From positions 1 to 64,000 of the forward strand of contig JABLXC010000004.1 of the NCBI GenBank assembly GCA_013178185.1: DNA of 64,000 nt, in the 5' to 3' direction. Positions 16,921 to 25,649 of the stretch are shown here, piece after piece. A program made the position numbers and the translations under genes. Origin of the DNA: Anaerolineae bacterium. GTDB taxonomy: Bacteria; Chloroflexota; Anaerolineae; Anaerolineales; Anaerolineaceae. The notes beneath the pieces were generated by a model, which was not told the origin of the DNA, did no database searches, and saw only the letters and a list, made by a program, of their open reading frames with translations. The number at the start of each line of letters is the position of its first letter. Position 1 is the stretch's first letter.

Positions 16921-18441
16921 ATGGAAGATATTATTATCCGAATGGTAAATATTGTTAAGTCCTTTCCGGGGGTCCAAGCCAACCGTGGGGTCAATCTGGA
17001 AGTCCGGCGCGGCGAGATCCACTGTCTACTGGGCGAAAACGGCGCTGGCAAGACAGTTCTCATGAGCATTCTCTACGGCCTTTATAAGCCAGATGCCGGT
17101 GAAATCTACTATAACGGCGAAAAGGTCGAGATACGCAATCCAAAGGATGCAATCAACAGGCGCATCGGCATGGTCCACCAGCATTTCATGCTGGTGCCGA
17201 CGATCACTGTGGCGGAAAATATCATCCTGGGGCAATACCCATCCTGGAAAGTCTTAAATGATATGCCCGCCGTTTATGAAAAAATCGAGAAGCTCAGCAA
17301 AGATTTTGACCTGGATGTTGACCCTTCTGCACTGGTGCAAGATTTATCTGTGGGCGAACAGCAGCGGGTCGAGATCTTGAAAGCGCTCTACCATGGCGCT
17401 GACTTGCTCATCCTGGACGAACCCACCGCGGTGTTAACACCCCAAGAGTCGGAACACCTGCTTGGCTTTTTGCGGCAGCTTGCAGATCGGGGGCTGACGA
17501 TCGTGTTCATCACCCACAAACTGGAGGAGGTGATGCAAGTAAGCGACCGGGTGACCATTTTGCGCGACGGCAAGGCGATTGCTACCCTCAACACCAAAGA
17601 CACCAACCCGCGCGAGCTGGCACGCCTGATGGTTGGTCGTGATGTCTTGATGGATCTGAAGAAAAAGGAAGGACAGCCCGGCAATGTGGTCTTTTCGGTG
17701 CGCAATTTGCGCGTCACGGATGAGCGCGGTCTTTTGGCCGTCAAAGGGGTCTCGCTGGAAGTGCGCGAACGCGAAATCGTTGGCATCGCTGGCGTTTCGG
17801 GCAACGGACAAAGCGAGCTGGCGCTTGCGCTGGCGGGTCTCATAGATTGTGAATTTGATGAAATTACTTTGAATTCAACGCCGATTACCAAAAAGGATTT
17901 TGCCCGGCTTAATCACATGGGCATGGCGCACATTCCTGAAGATCGCCAGAAGATGGGGTTAATCTTGCCGTTTTCGGTGAGCGAGAACTTTATTGCCGAA
18001 ACCTACAGGGACGAGCCTTTTTCTAAAAGGGGGTTTTTACAGTTCCGAACGATCAACGACTATTCCAAATCATTGGTAGAGAAGTTCAGCATTCGCTGCG
18101 GCGACGTGGAAGAAGAAATTGCGAACCTTTCTGGCGGCAACCAACAAAAGGTGGTCGTAGCGCGCGAATTGGACCGCCGGCCTAAGTTCTTGCTGGTCAA
18201 CCAGCCCACGCGCGGCATTGATATCGGCGCTACCGAGTTCGTTCGCCAGCAGATCCTGGCCGAACGGGATGCAGGAGCGGCCATTTTGTTGATCTCTACG
18301 GACTTGGAAGAAATCTTTGCGCTCAGCGATCGCATTCTGGTGATGTTTGAAGGCAAAATCATGGGCGAGGTTCCGCCAGACTATTCTCTGATCGAGCAGG
18401 TCGGGCTGATGATGGCAGGAAAAAGCGCCGTGCATGCCTGA
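16921..18441 (+). CDS. BMP-type ABC importer A, double ATPase
   Basis: The protein has 506 residues and two nucleotide-binding domains. The first is canonical: Walker A GENGAGKT, signature LSVGEQQRVEIL, and Walker B LLILDEPTAVLT. The second is degenerate in the usual way for this family: GVSGNGQSE replaces Walker A, LSGGNQQKVVVAREL is kept, and FLLVNQPTRGIDIG lacks the Asp-Glu of Walker B. GCAGGAGGCTGGC precedes ATG 16921. It energises permeases 1 and 2. Confidence 0.94.
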   Translation: MEDIIIRMVNIVKSFPGVQANRGVNLEVRRGEIHCLLGENGAGKTVLMSILYGLYKPDAGEIYYNGEKVEIRNPKDAINRRIGMVHQHFMLVPTITVAENIILGQYPSWKVLNDMPAVYEKIEKLSKDFDLDVDPSALVQDLSVGEQQRVEILKALYHGADLLILDEPTAVLTPQESEHLLGFLRQLADRGLTIVFITHKLEEVMQVSDRVTILRDGKAIATLNTKDTNPRELARLMVGRDVLMDLKKKEGQPGNVVFSVRNLRVTDERGLLAVKGVSLEVREREIVGIAGVSGNGQSELALALAGLIDCEFDEITLNSTPITKKDFARLNHMGMAHIPEDRQKMGLILPFSVSENFIAETYRDEPFSKRGFLQFRTINDYSKSLVEKFSIRCGDVEEEIANLSGGNQQKVVVARELDRRPKFLLVNQPTRGIDIGATEFVRQQILAERDAGAAILLISTDLEEIFALSDRILVMFEGKIMGEVPPDYSLIEQVGLMMAGKSAVHA

Positions 18442-18485
18442 TCGCCAGACAAGAACACAGAGATCAGGGCTTAGGAGCGAAAAAG

Positions 18486-19508
18486 ATGAGCTATCAGGTT
18501 TTGTTTATCACCCATCGCGGTGAACGGCACCAGCAGGCAGCCCTGGCAGGCGCGCCAAAAGATTTTGAAATTACGATGCTGCGAGACCCTTTAAAGCAGG
18601 AGATTATTGCGAACCTGCCCGGAAAGCAATTCCTGATCACCGAGCGCAGCGAAGTGATTGACGCCGAGATTATCGCAGCCGGTAAGGAGCTGCGCCTGAT
18701 CCAACGTTTGGGTTCTCAAGTCTATGATATTGATCTGGATGCGGCCAGGCAGGCTGGGATTTCGGTTTGCTACTGGCCGATTCGGATGACGGTGATGGTT
18801 GCAGAACACATGGTCATGCAGATGTTGTCGCTTGCAAAACGCCTGCGCGAATCCATGTACGCGATTTCACTGGATAAGGACTGGGGAATTGCCCCACAGC
18901 AATGCGACGAAGATACCTTTGTGCTCAATTTTACCAGGCGACAGAATATCGGCACGCTTTATAAGACGACCGTGGGCATTTTGGGCTTCGGCGAGATAGG
19001 GATTGAACTGGCGCGAAGGTTGAGAGGGTTTGATTGTGCGGTTCTTTATAACAAACGTAGCCGACTCTCAAACTACGCCGAATCGGATTTGAACATCCAG
19101 TTTGCCAGCCGGGATGATCTGCTCAGAAAGAGCGATTTCGTCGCTATGCTGCTGCCCTATGAGCCAGAGACAGCGGGCTGCGTCAACAAGGAATTCATTG
19201 GTAAGATGAAGAAGGGCGCTTTTCTGGTTAGCTGCGGCGCCAGCGGCATCTATAATGAGGCCGATGTCAGCCAGGCTTTGATCTCCGGCCAGCTTGGCGG
19301 CGTCGCTACAGACACCTTTGCCTGGGAGCCTGTCCGACGGGATAGCCCCCTCATCGAGGCGGCGCGCCAACCCGAGGCGAACATCGTCCTGACGCCCCAT
19401 ACCGCCTCTGGTAGTATTGATCCAAACGTGTTTCCGGACCGCAGCGAAGATTACACGAACCTGTTGCGCTTTCTCAAAGGAGAGCCTCTTGACTACCAGG
19501 TGGTCTAA
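18486..19508 (+). CDS. D-2-hydroxyacid-dehydrogenase-like NAD(P) protein lacking the catalytic Arg
   Basis: The protein has 340 residues. The Rossmann motif is GILGFGEIGIELARRL. The catalytic Glu (FAWEP) and His (LTPHTASG) are present. In the loop that normally reads ARG, the sequence is GASGIYNE, so the catalytic Arg is replaced by Ser. The classical reduction of 2-keto acids may be lost or altered. The gene follows the ATPase of importer A by 44 bp and is the last gene of that operon, which suggests it acts on the imported compound or a product of it. Confidence 0.82.
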   Translation: MSYQVLFITHRGERHQQAALAGAPKDFEITMLRDPLKQEIIANLPGKQFLITERSEVIDAEIIAAGKELRLIQRLGSQVYDIDLDAARQAGISVCYWPIRMTVMVAEHMVMQMLSLAKRLRESMYAISLDKDWGIAPQQCDEDTFVLNFTRRQNIGTLYKTTVGILGFGEIGIELARRLRGFDCAVLYNKRSRLSNYAESDLNIQFASRDDLLRKSDFVAMLLPYEPETAGCVNKEFIGKMKKGAFLVSCGASGIYNEADVSQALISGQLGGVATDTFAWEPVRRDSPLIEAARQPEANIVLTPHTASGSIDPNVFPDRSEDYTNLLRFLKGEPLDYQVV

Positions 19509-19511
19509 GAG

Positions 19512-19608
19512 AGACCCTAAAGGTTTCTTGTGCAATCAAAACCACATTTTCGACGGGACTTTTCTGCAAGGAACAACCCTGGTGATACGGGAAAAACCTT
19601 TAGGGTCT
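19512..19608. repeat. MITE-like inverted-repeat element
   Basis: Perfect 15-bp inverted repeats AGACCCTAAAGGTTT (19512-19526) and AAACCTTTAGGGTCT (19594-19608) bound a 97-bp segment with no ORF. It begins 3 bp after a stop codon. The size and ends fit a miniature inverted-repeat element or a large hairpin; no target duplication is obvious. Confidence 0.6.
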
Positions 19609-19640
19609 GACTTTTCAGAAACTTTCTAAGCTAAATCAAG

Positions 19641-19675
19641 GCCCCCTCGCATAAAAAACTGCGAGGGGGCTTTTT
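19641..19675 (+). terminator. Intrinsic terminator of the importer A operon
   Basis: GCCCCCTCGCA (19641-19651) pairs with TGCGAGGGGGC (19660-19670), followed by TTTTT. Confidence 0.95.
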
Positions 19676-20461
19676 ATCTCCAAGAGGGGAAAAATCCACA
19701 ACAGAATCAAGGATAAATGTCATACAAAATATTGAAGCAAAACACGGGTTACTTGACAGAATATATTATAATATACAGTAAATATGTCTGACAAACCAAG
19801 TCGTGAAATGTCCATTGTCAGCGCCCATTTGACTAGCATTGGGCGTGCATATTATCTCTCATTGGAGTTCAAGCACAAGAGCGCGCTTGAACTCCTCACG
19901 GACAAACTCGCGATGCTCCGTTGCCCGGAGCAACCTGGCGGTCTTCCGATGCTTCGCCCCCCGGTGGGTTTTGAGGGGGAACAGCAGAAAACCTGTGGAT
20001 CGGAACGCCAGGACTTTGTATGGTCAGCGCGGGGAGGGCAATTTTGCATGACGGCAGTTCCTCTTGCGGCGTGACCAGCGTTTATGACGTAAAAGGCAAG
20101 CCGATAAAGGATTTGGTGTTTTGAGCTGGCTGTTGGTGAAACATGGCCTGGATGCAGTTTCCTCAGATGAATGATCAAAAGTTCGTTCGCAATAGAATAA
20201 GCAGCCTGCCTGATCCATTTCCGATCATGGCTTACAGGGGTCGAGATGTACCTGTCAAGCAAGCGCCTTGTAGCTTGATTTGCATGTTTTGATCTACGCC
20301 GCGGCCCGATGACGCCGTAAGGCAAGCATGATCAAATAAAGAAAGGAGGTCTCCCGGACAAATCAAAGCTGAAATAACAACGAAGAAGAGCAAATCGCTC
20401 AAAAAGGTCTGTGTCTGTAAGCATAAATGGAAACTTACTAACTTATAAGGAGAAAGAAACC
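19676..20461 (+). other. Long intergenic region before importer B
   Basis: There is no convincing gene in about 790 bp. It holds a TTGACA at 19753 in very AT-rich DNA, an 11-bp hairpin GGAGTTCAAGC/GCTTGAACTCC (19864-19895), and a second possible structured segment at 20223-20333. The open frames here have no ribosome site and unnatural composition. It could hold a decayed gene or a long leader. Confidence 0.4.
20223..20333 (+). other. Possible structured RNA upstream of importer B
   Basis: GATCATG (20223-20229) pairs with CATGATC (20327-20333), and CTTAC (20231-20235) with GTAAG (20317-20321) across an asymmetric internal loop. Inside, CAAGC/GCTTG forms another stem. It lies about 130 nt before the lipoprotein gene. 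No known riboswitch matches, so this is only a candidate. Confidence 0.25.
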
Positions 20462-21445
20462 ATGAAGAAGCTAAGCGCGATTCTTGCAGTATTGTTCGTT
20501 CTGTCAATTGTTTTGACTGCGTGCCAACCGGCCGCGGCTACCGAGGCGCCTGCCGCCGAAAAGAAGACGAAAGTGGCGATGGTTCTGCCCGGTTTGAAAA
20601 CTGATGAAGCCTTCAATCAATACACATATGAAGGCATGATGCGGGCCGCCAAAGAGTTCAACCTCGAAACCGCCTACAGAGAAGAAGTAAAACAGGACGA
20701 ACAGGTCGAAGTCATTCGCCAGTTTGCCCAGCAGGGTTACGACATCATTATTGGGCAGGGTGGCCAATTCGGCGAAGCGCTCATGACGGTGGCAAAAGAA
20801 TTCCCCGATCAAGAATTTGTCTTCAGCGTTGCGACCGACACCGGCGGCGTCCCCAACCTGACTGCCGCAACCGTTAGCTACAGCCATGCCGGTTACATTG
20901 CGGGTGTGATGGCTTGCAATACGACCAAAAACAACAAGGTTGCCATCGTCCTTGGCGAGTGGTATGATCCCCACAGGCAGATGGAAGCCAGCTTTAAGAA
21001 AGGCGTAGAGACCTGCGGAAAGGATATTACCGTAACCTCAGTCGCTACCGGTTCCTGGTCTGATGTCAACAAAGCGCGCGAAGCCTCGCTGGCATTAATT
21101 GCCGATGGAACCGATGTGCTCTTCCCCTGCCTTGATGCAGCCTTCGTGGGCGTTTTGACCGCCGCGCAGGACTCAAAGGATAAGAACGTCAAGGTTGTGG
21201 GCGGCGTCATTGACATGGCCCCCATCGCGCCTGAAGTTGTCGTTGGCAGCGTGATTTGGAACTGGGAAGAACTGGGCTATCAAGAAGCAGCCGGCATGCT
21301 GGTGGACGGCAAATCCCACGTCTTGGGCATGGCAGAAAACGGCATTACCTATGTAACGAATGATCTGCTCTCCGCAGAGGGTAAAGCTGCTGTGGAAAAA
21401 GCTGTGGAAGACCTGAAGGCGGGCAAAGTTGATATTGCACCGTAG
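20462..21445 (+). CDS. BMP-family substrate-binding lipoprotein, importer B
   Basis: The protein has 327 residues from ATG 20462 (ribosome site AAGGAG); the earlier ATG at 20411 is not used because the signal peptide starts at MKKLSAILAV. The lipobox is VLTACQP. The BMP domain starts at TKVAMVLPGLKTDEAFNQ, with QQGYDIIIGQGGQFGEA and GEWYDPHRQMEASFKKG. It is clearly different from the lipoproteins at 13699 and 28894, so a different ligand is likely. Hairpins follow before the ATPase gene. Confidence 0.92.
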   Translation: MKKLSAILAVLFVLSIVLTACQPAAATEAPAAEKKTKVAMVLPGLKTDEAFNQYTYEGMMRAAKEFNLETAYREEVKQDEQVEVIRQFAQQGYDIIIGQGGQFGEALMTVAKEFPDQEFVFSVATDTGGVPNLTAATVSYSHAGYIAGVMACNTTKNNKVAIVLGEWYDPHRQMEASFKKGVETCGKDITVTSVATGSWSDVNKAREASLALIADGTDVLFPCLDAAFVGVLTAAQDSKDKNVKVVGGVIDMAPIAPEVVVGSVIWNWEELGYQEAAGMLVDGKSHVLGMAENGITYVTNDLLSAEGKAAVEKAVEDLKAGKVDIAP

Positions 21446-21778
21446 TGAGGTGCATGAAGGCTTTCAACCGCGAAGAAAGGCAATGTGAAAGAATGGGGCG
21501 CGTTCTTGACCGGAACGCGCCCCGATAGAGAAGCAAGACCTGATTAGCCAAAACCGGCGTTGCGGGAAACGCAGAAGCGAAACGCGCAGCGCCGGTTTTA
21601 TAAAGAAATGCTTTTCGAGCGCGTTGAACTTCATGATGAGTCCGCCACTTTCTTTAAGGCCTTTTCAGCAGGGAATGGATAATTTGTTTCCTGCAAGGAA
21701 AGCAAAATTTTTGAAAACTGGTTCAAGCCCTAGTCAGGCTGGGATGCTTGAGGCCTGATGAGAGTAAAGGATGTGTTT
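21446..21778 (+). terminator. Two hairpins between binding protein and ATPase genes of importer B
   Basis: GGGGCGCGTTC (21495-21505) pairs with GAACGCGCCCC (21513-21523), without a T-run. AAAACCGGCG (21550-21559) pairs with CGCCGGTTTT (21590-21599), with a short T-stretch. No gene is seen in the rest of this gap of about 310 bp. Confidence 0.6.
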
Positions 21779-23305
21779 ATGACACAAAATATTGAAATTG
21801 CAATGCGCATGGAGGGGATTACAAAACGTTTTCCTGGCGTTCTGGCCAACGATCGGATCAGCCTGGATTGTCGAAAAGGCGAAGTTCTTGGTTTGCTTGG
21901 CGAAAATGGCGCTGGCAAGACAACTCTAATGAATATCCTCTACGGGCTTCACCAACCGGATAGCGGTAAAATCTTCATCGAGGGCAAAGAAGTAAAAATC
22001 GAGTCCCCTGCCAAAGCGATAGAACTTGGAATTGGCATGGTGCATCAGCATTTCAAATTGGTGGATACGCTGACTGCATTAGAGAACGTGATCCTGGGCA
22101 TTCCTTCGGAACATCCCATGGTTTTGGATCTGGCGCCTGCTCGCAAGCGATTTCTAAGTCTATGTGAGGAGTATGACCTGTATGTGGATCCCACAGTGGA
22201 GACCTGGAGGCTTTCGGTTGGCAAACAGCAATGGCTTGAAATCCTGAAGGCGTTATACCGGGATGCCAGGTTGCTGGTGCTGGATGAACCAACCGCCGTC
22301 CTCACGCCTTCTGAGGGAGAACAGCTCTTTAAAGCTATTCGAAAATTGACTAAGGAAGGGCGATCGGTCATTTTCATCAGTCACAAATTTGGCGAGGTGT
22401 TGGAAATCACCGATCGAATTACCGTCATTCGGGATGGGCATGTGGTAGGCACGGTGCCGACAAAGGAAGCCACCTATCCGGAACTGGCTCGCATGATGGT
22501 GGGACGACCGGTATCCATGGACCGAAAACCCAGGCCTTCCGCAACGAAGATCGATCCCGTTCTGGTCATGGAAAACGTCCAGGCCAATAATGACCGCGGC
22601 CTGCCTGCGCTGAAAAATATTAATCTGACCGTCAAAGCTGGCGAGATCGTCGGGGTGGCTGGCGTGGATGGCAACGGCCAGCTAGAGCTGGCAGAATGCA
22701 TCGTAGGTCTGCGAAAGCGAACAGGCGGATCAATCCGCATTCAAGGTCATGACGTGGATCGCGTCATGGCTGATCCTTCCTTCGTTGGGTATATCCCTGC
22801 AGACAGACAAAAGGTAGGGCTCTTTCTGACCCTCACTGTGGCCGAGAATCTGGTTGTCAAGGATTATGCAAAACCGCCCTTCACCCGCAGAGGGGTGCTT
22901 CGCTATCAAGCCATCCGGCAACACGCCAATAGGTTGATCAAAGAGTACAACATCCGAACCCCTTCCAGTGAAGTTCAGGTGGTGCATTTGTCTGGTGGAA
23001 ACCAGCAGAAGGTTGTCGTTGCGCGCGAAATGTCTGCCCAACCCCCTCTCGTGATCGCCTCTCAGGCAACCCGCGGGCTTGATTTGGGCGCAGTGGAAAG
23101 TGTGCACAATTTTCTACTTAAGGAACGCAACCGCGGCGCAGCAGTGCTGTTCATATCTACAGAGCTTCAAGAGGTCATGTCGCTCAGCGACCGCATTATC
23201 GTCATGTTTCGCGGGGAGATCATGGGGGAGATGGATGGAGAGGCCGCGGATATTAACGTGATTGGTCAGATGATGCTTGGGCAAGTAACGGAGGTAGTCG
23301 CATGA
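21779..23305 (+). CDS. BMP-type ABC importer B, double ATPase
   Basis: The protein has 508 residues from ATG 21779, preceded by AAAGGATG; ATG 21758 is possible and adds seven residues. The first domain has GENGAGKTTLMNILYG, a signature reading LSVGKQQWLEIL and LLVLDEPTAVLTPSE. The second domain is degenerate (GVDGNGQLE) but keeps LSGGNQQKVVVARE and the family SQATRGLDLG. The Arg of the first signature is replaced by Trp (QQW instead of QQR), a small oddity. The next gene overlaps it by 4 nt. Confidence 0.93.
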   Translation: MTQNIEIAMRMEGITKRFPGVLANDRISLDCRKGEVLGLLGENGAGKTTLMNILYGLHQPDSGKIFIEGKEVKIESPAKAIELGIGMVHQHFKLVDTLTALENVILGIPSEHPMVLDLAPARKRFLSLCEEYDLYVDPTVETWRLSVGKQQWLEILKALYRDARLLVLDEPTAVLTPSEGEQLFKAIRKLTKEGRSVIFISHKFGEVLEITDRITVIRDGHVVGTVPTKEATYPELARMMVGRPVSMDRKPRPSATKIDPVLVMENVQANNDRGLPALKNINLTVKAGEIVGVAGVDGNGQLELAECIVGLRKRTGGSIRIQGHDVDRVMADPSFVGYIPADRQKVGLFLTLTVAENLVVKDYAKPPFTRRGVLRYQAIRQHANRLIKEYNIRTPSSEVQVVHLSGGNQQKVVVAREMSAQPPLVIASQATRGLDLGAVESVHNFLLKERNRGAAVLFISTELQEVMSLSDRIIVMFRGEIMGEMDGEAADINVIGQMMLGQVTEVVA

Positions 23306-24420
23306 ACAATAAGAAACAGCGCGGATATGTTTCCCTGCCTGGCATTGGAGATCTGGCCCTTTCCGGGTTAAGGCCGCTGATCGGCATTCTACTTGGCCTG
23401 ATCGCCGGCGCAGGGTTGATTGCCCTTTCGGGCGTGAACCCATTATCCGCTTATGTGGCGATGTTGAAGGGAGCTTTTGGCAGCCCGCAGGCGTTTGCGA
23501 ATGTGCTTGTTCGCGCCTCACCTCTCCTGATCGGCGGTGTGGGGGTCGCAATCGGCATCAAGGCCGGATTGTGGAATGTTGGAATCGAAGGATACATGTA
23601 TGCGGGCGCGATCGGCGCCGGGATGGTGGGAATTGCGGCTCTACCGGTGGCTCCCATTGTCCACATCATACTTTCATTCCTGGCAGCCATCGCGTTCGCA
23701 GTGGTGTGGGGATTGGGACCCGCTTATATGAAGGCTTACAGGGGCGTCAATGAAGTTGTCGCTACCATCATGATGAATTACGTGGCCATCTTTTTTACCA
23801 GTTGGATGGTGCACGAACCTCAGCCGATGGCGGAACCTGGCAGTTTCTTCCCGATGTCGCGCATGATTGCCCCCACCGCCAAACTGCCGATCCTGATGAA
23901 AGGCACCAGCCTGCACCCTGGTTTCATCATTGGATTGATTGCATGTGTTGTCCTTTATTTTGTCCTTCGCTACACACCTTTTGGTTTTCGTACCCGCATG
24001 TTGGGGGTCAACCCTGTGGGATCGCGCTATGCAGGCGTAAACGTGAGGCAGCAGATGCTTTTCGTGCTTCTGATTGGGGCGCTGATGGGAGGCGTGTCAG
24101 GAGCAGTAGAGATCTTGGGTTTGAAGCAACGAGTTTATATGGATTTTGTAGCTGGCGTGGGGTATGAAAGTGTGGCTGTGGCGCTCCTTGCGGGCGGCAA
24201 TCCTCTGGGCGTAATCGCCAGCGCGTTGTTTTTCTCGGCTTTGAAGGCAGGCGGCGCGACGATGTCGATCCAAACGGGCGTCGGCGGGCCGATGACCGTT
24301 GTTATCGAAGCGCTGTGCGTCATTTTTGTGATCGGCGTAGGGTACAGCGAGCGGAAGCGACTGGAGCGATTGGATGTGGCGGAAAAAGAAGACAAGGAGG
24401 TAGAATACGATGTCGCCTGA
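23302..24420 (+). CDS. BMP-type ABC importer B, permease 1
   Basis: The protein has 372 residues and about 9 membrane helices. YufP-type landmarks are KAGLWNVGIEGYMYAGA, GVNEVVATIMMNYVAIFF and VALLAGGNPLGVIAS. The C-terminus is long and acidic (RLDVAEKEDKEVEYD). ATG overlaps the ATPase stop (ATGA), and the next permease start overlaps its own end by 11 bp. Confidence 0.92.
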   Translation: MNNKKQRGYVSLPGIGDLALSGLRPLIGILLGLIAGAGLIALSGVNPLSAYVAMLKGAFGSPQAFANVLVRASPLLIGGVGVAIGIKAGLWNVGIEGYMYAGAIGAGMVGIAALPVAPIVHIILSFLAAIAFAVVWGLGPAYMKAYRGVNEVVATIMMNYVAIFFTSWMVHEPQPMAEPGSFFPMSRMIAPTAKLPILMKGTSLHPGFIIGLIACVVLYFVLRYTPFGFRTRMLGVNPVGSRYAGVNVRQQMLFVLLIGALMGGVSGAVEILGLKQRVYMDFVAGVGYESVAVALLAGGNPLGVIASALFFSALKAGGATMSIQTGVGGPMTVVIEALCVIFVIGVGYSERKRLERLDVAEKEDKEVEYDVA

Positions 24421-25336
24421 TATTATTATTGACTGGCTGCAGGCATCTTTACGGTGGGGAGCTCCGCTGATACTGGTCGCCATAGGCGAAGTGTACTCTG
24501 AGCGATCGGGCGTGATCAATATGGGAATTGAGGGCATCATGCTCTTTGGAGCGCTAGCCGGGATCGCCATCAGTTTCTTTACGGGTAATGTTCTCCTGGC
24601 GACTATCGGCACGATGATCCTCGGCGCTTTGTTTGGGCTGGCGGTTGCCTTTCTGACCGTTTCTCGAAAGACCAACCAGGTCGTCACCGGTCTGATGGTC
24701 AACCTCATGGCCCTGGGCGGAACCAATCTGTTGTTTGCTCTGCTCTCCGAGTCTCGGCACGTGCGGGTGGAACGATACCCCTTACTCTTCCCGGAAAGCT
24801 TTTCAAATATCCCGATCCTCGGTCCTGTGCTTTTCCGGCAGCCGGTGAGCACATGGGTCGCCCTCATTTTGCCCTTCATCGCCGCGTACATCCTCTATCG
24901 CACCGATTGGGGATTGAATGTGCGCGCCGTTGGCGAAAATCCACAGGCCGCAGCAACAGCCGGTTTGCCGGTGATTAAATTAAAATACCAGGCTGTTATC
25001 CTGAGCGGACTCTTTGCCGCCCTGGGCGGCTGTGTGCTGACCCTTGCGGAGGTGGGATACTTCGCTTCCGGTGGGATGACGGCCGGACGTGGGTTTGTCG
25101 TCCTTGCTGCGGTGGTGGTAGGAGGTTGGGATCCATTGAAGACAGCCCTGGTGTGCCTGGTTTTTGGCGCAGCCGATGCAGCCCAATTGAGGATGCAAAC
25201 GGCTGGCTCGGTTATCCCTTATCAGTTCTTGCAGATGCTGCCCTATCTCATCACTGTGATTGCATTGGCGGGCGTGGTTGGGCGTTCGAGACCTCCCAAG
25301 ACCTGGGGAGCGCCTTACGACCCAGCGGATATCTAG
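24410..25336 (+). CDS. BMP-type ABC importer B, permease 2
   Basis: The protein has 308 residues and about 8 helices. The YufQ-type signature is AIGEVYSERSGVINMGIEG, with KTNQVVTGLMVNLMALGG and GRGFVVLAAVVVGGWDPLK. ATG 24410 lies behind AAGGAGGTAGAATACG. Together with the genes at 20462, 21779 and 23302 it completes importer B. Confidence 0.92.
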   Translation: MSPDIIIDWLQASLRWGAPLILVAIGEVYSERSGVINMGIEGIMLFGALAGIAISFFTGNVLLATIGTMILGALFGLAVAFLTVSRKTNQVVTGLMVNLMALGGTNLLFALLSESRHVRVERYPLLFPESFSNIPILGPVLFRQPVSTWVALILPFIAAYILYRTDWGLNVRAVGENPQAAATAGLPVIKLKYQAVILSGLFAALGGCVLTLAEVGYFASGGMTAGRGFVVLAAVVVGGWDPLKTALVCLVFGAADAAQLRMQTAGSVIPYQFLQMLPYLITVIALAGVVGRSRPPKTWGAPYDPADI

Positions 25337-25649
25337 CGTATCAAGGAGCGCATCCTTGATCTTCTAAACGGCTACAGGCGCCTGCTCTAGGGATTGCGCC
25401 TTCTTCACTCTGGTCTGGCAGAAACGCCGTTTGTCCTGGATGACACCAGGAAACTGCTCCTGCTCCGGCTGAAAGATGCCCGCCTTGATCTCATAAATTC
25501 TTGTTCTGGAGATCGGCAAAAAAGGGATCAATTGGCTGTTGCAGGAGCTGTTTTATAAAAACGGTTAACCAGCGCCAAAACCGGCCTTTCATTTTTCTCC
25601 TTGCGCAATCCTCTGGCTGGTGATCTATCATTGAACAGGAGATGGACTT
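25337..25649 (+). other. Intergenic region after importer B
   Basis: This stretch is 313 bp without a gene. No strong promoter or T-run terminator is seen. The segment AACCAGCGCCAAAACCGGCC near 25570 resembles part of the hairpin at 21550. A short open frame runs on from the permease end but has no features. Confidence 0.3.

Noticed and set aside
19784-20074. 96-aa open frame in the importer B leader
   Set aside because: It has no ribosome site, contains a perfect hairpin and has low-complexity content; the opposite-strand frame is no better.
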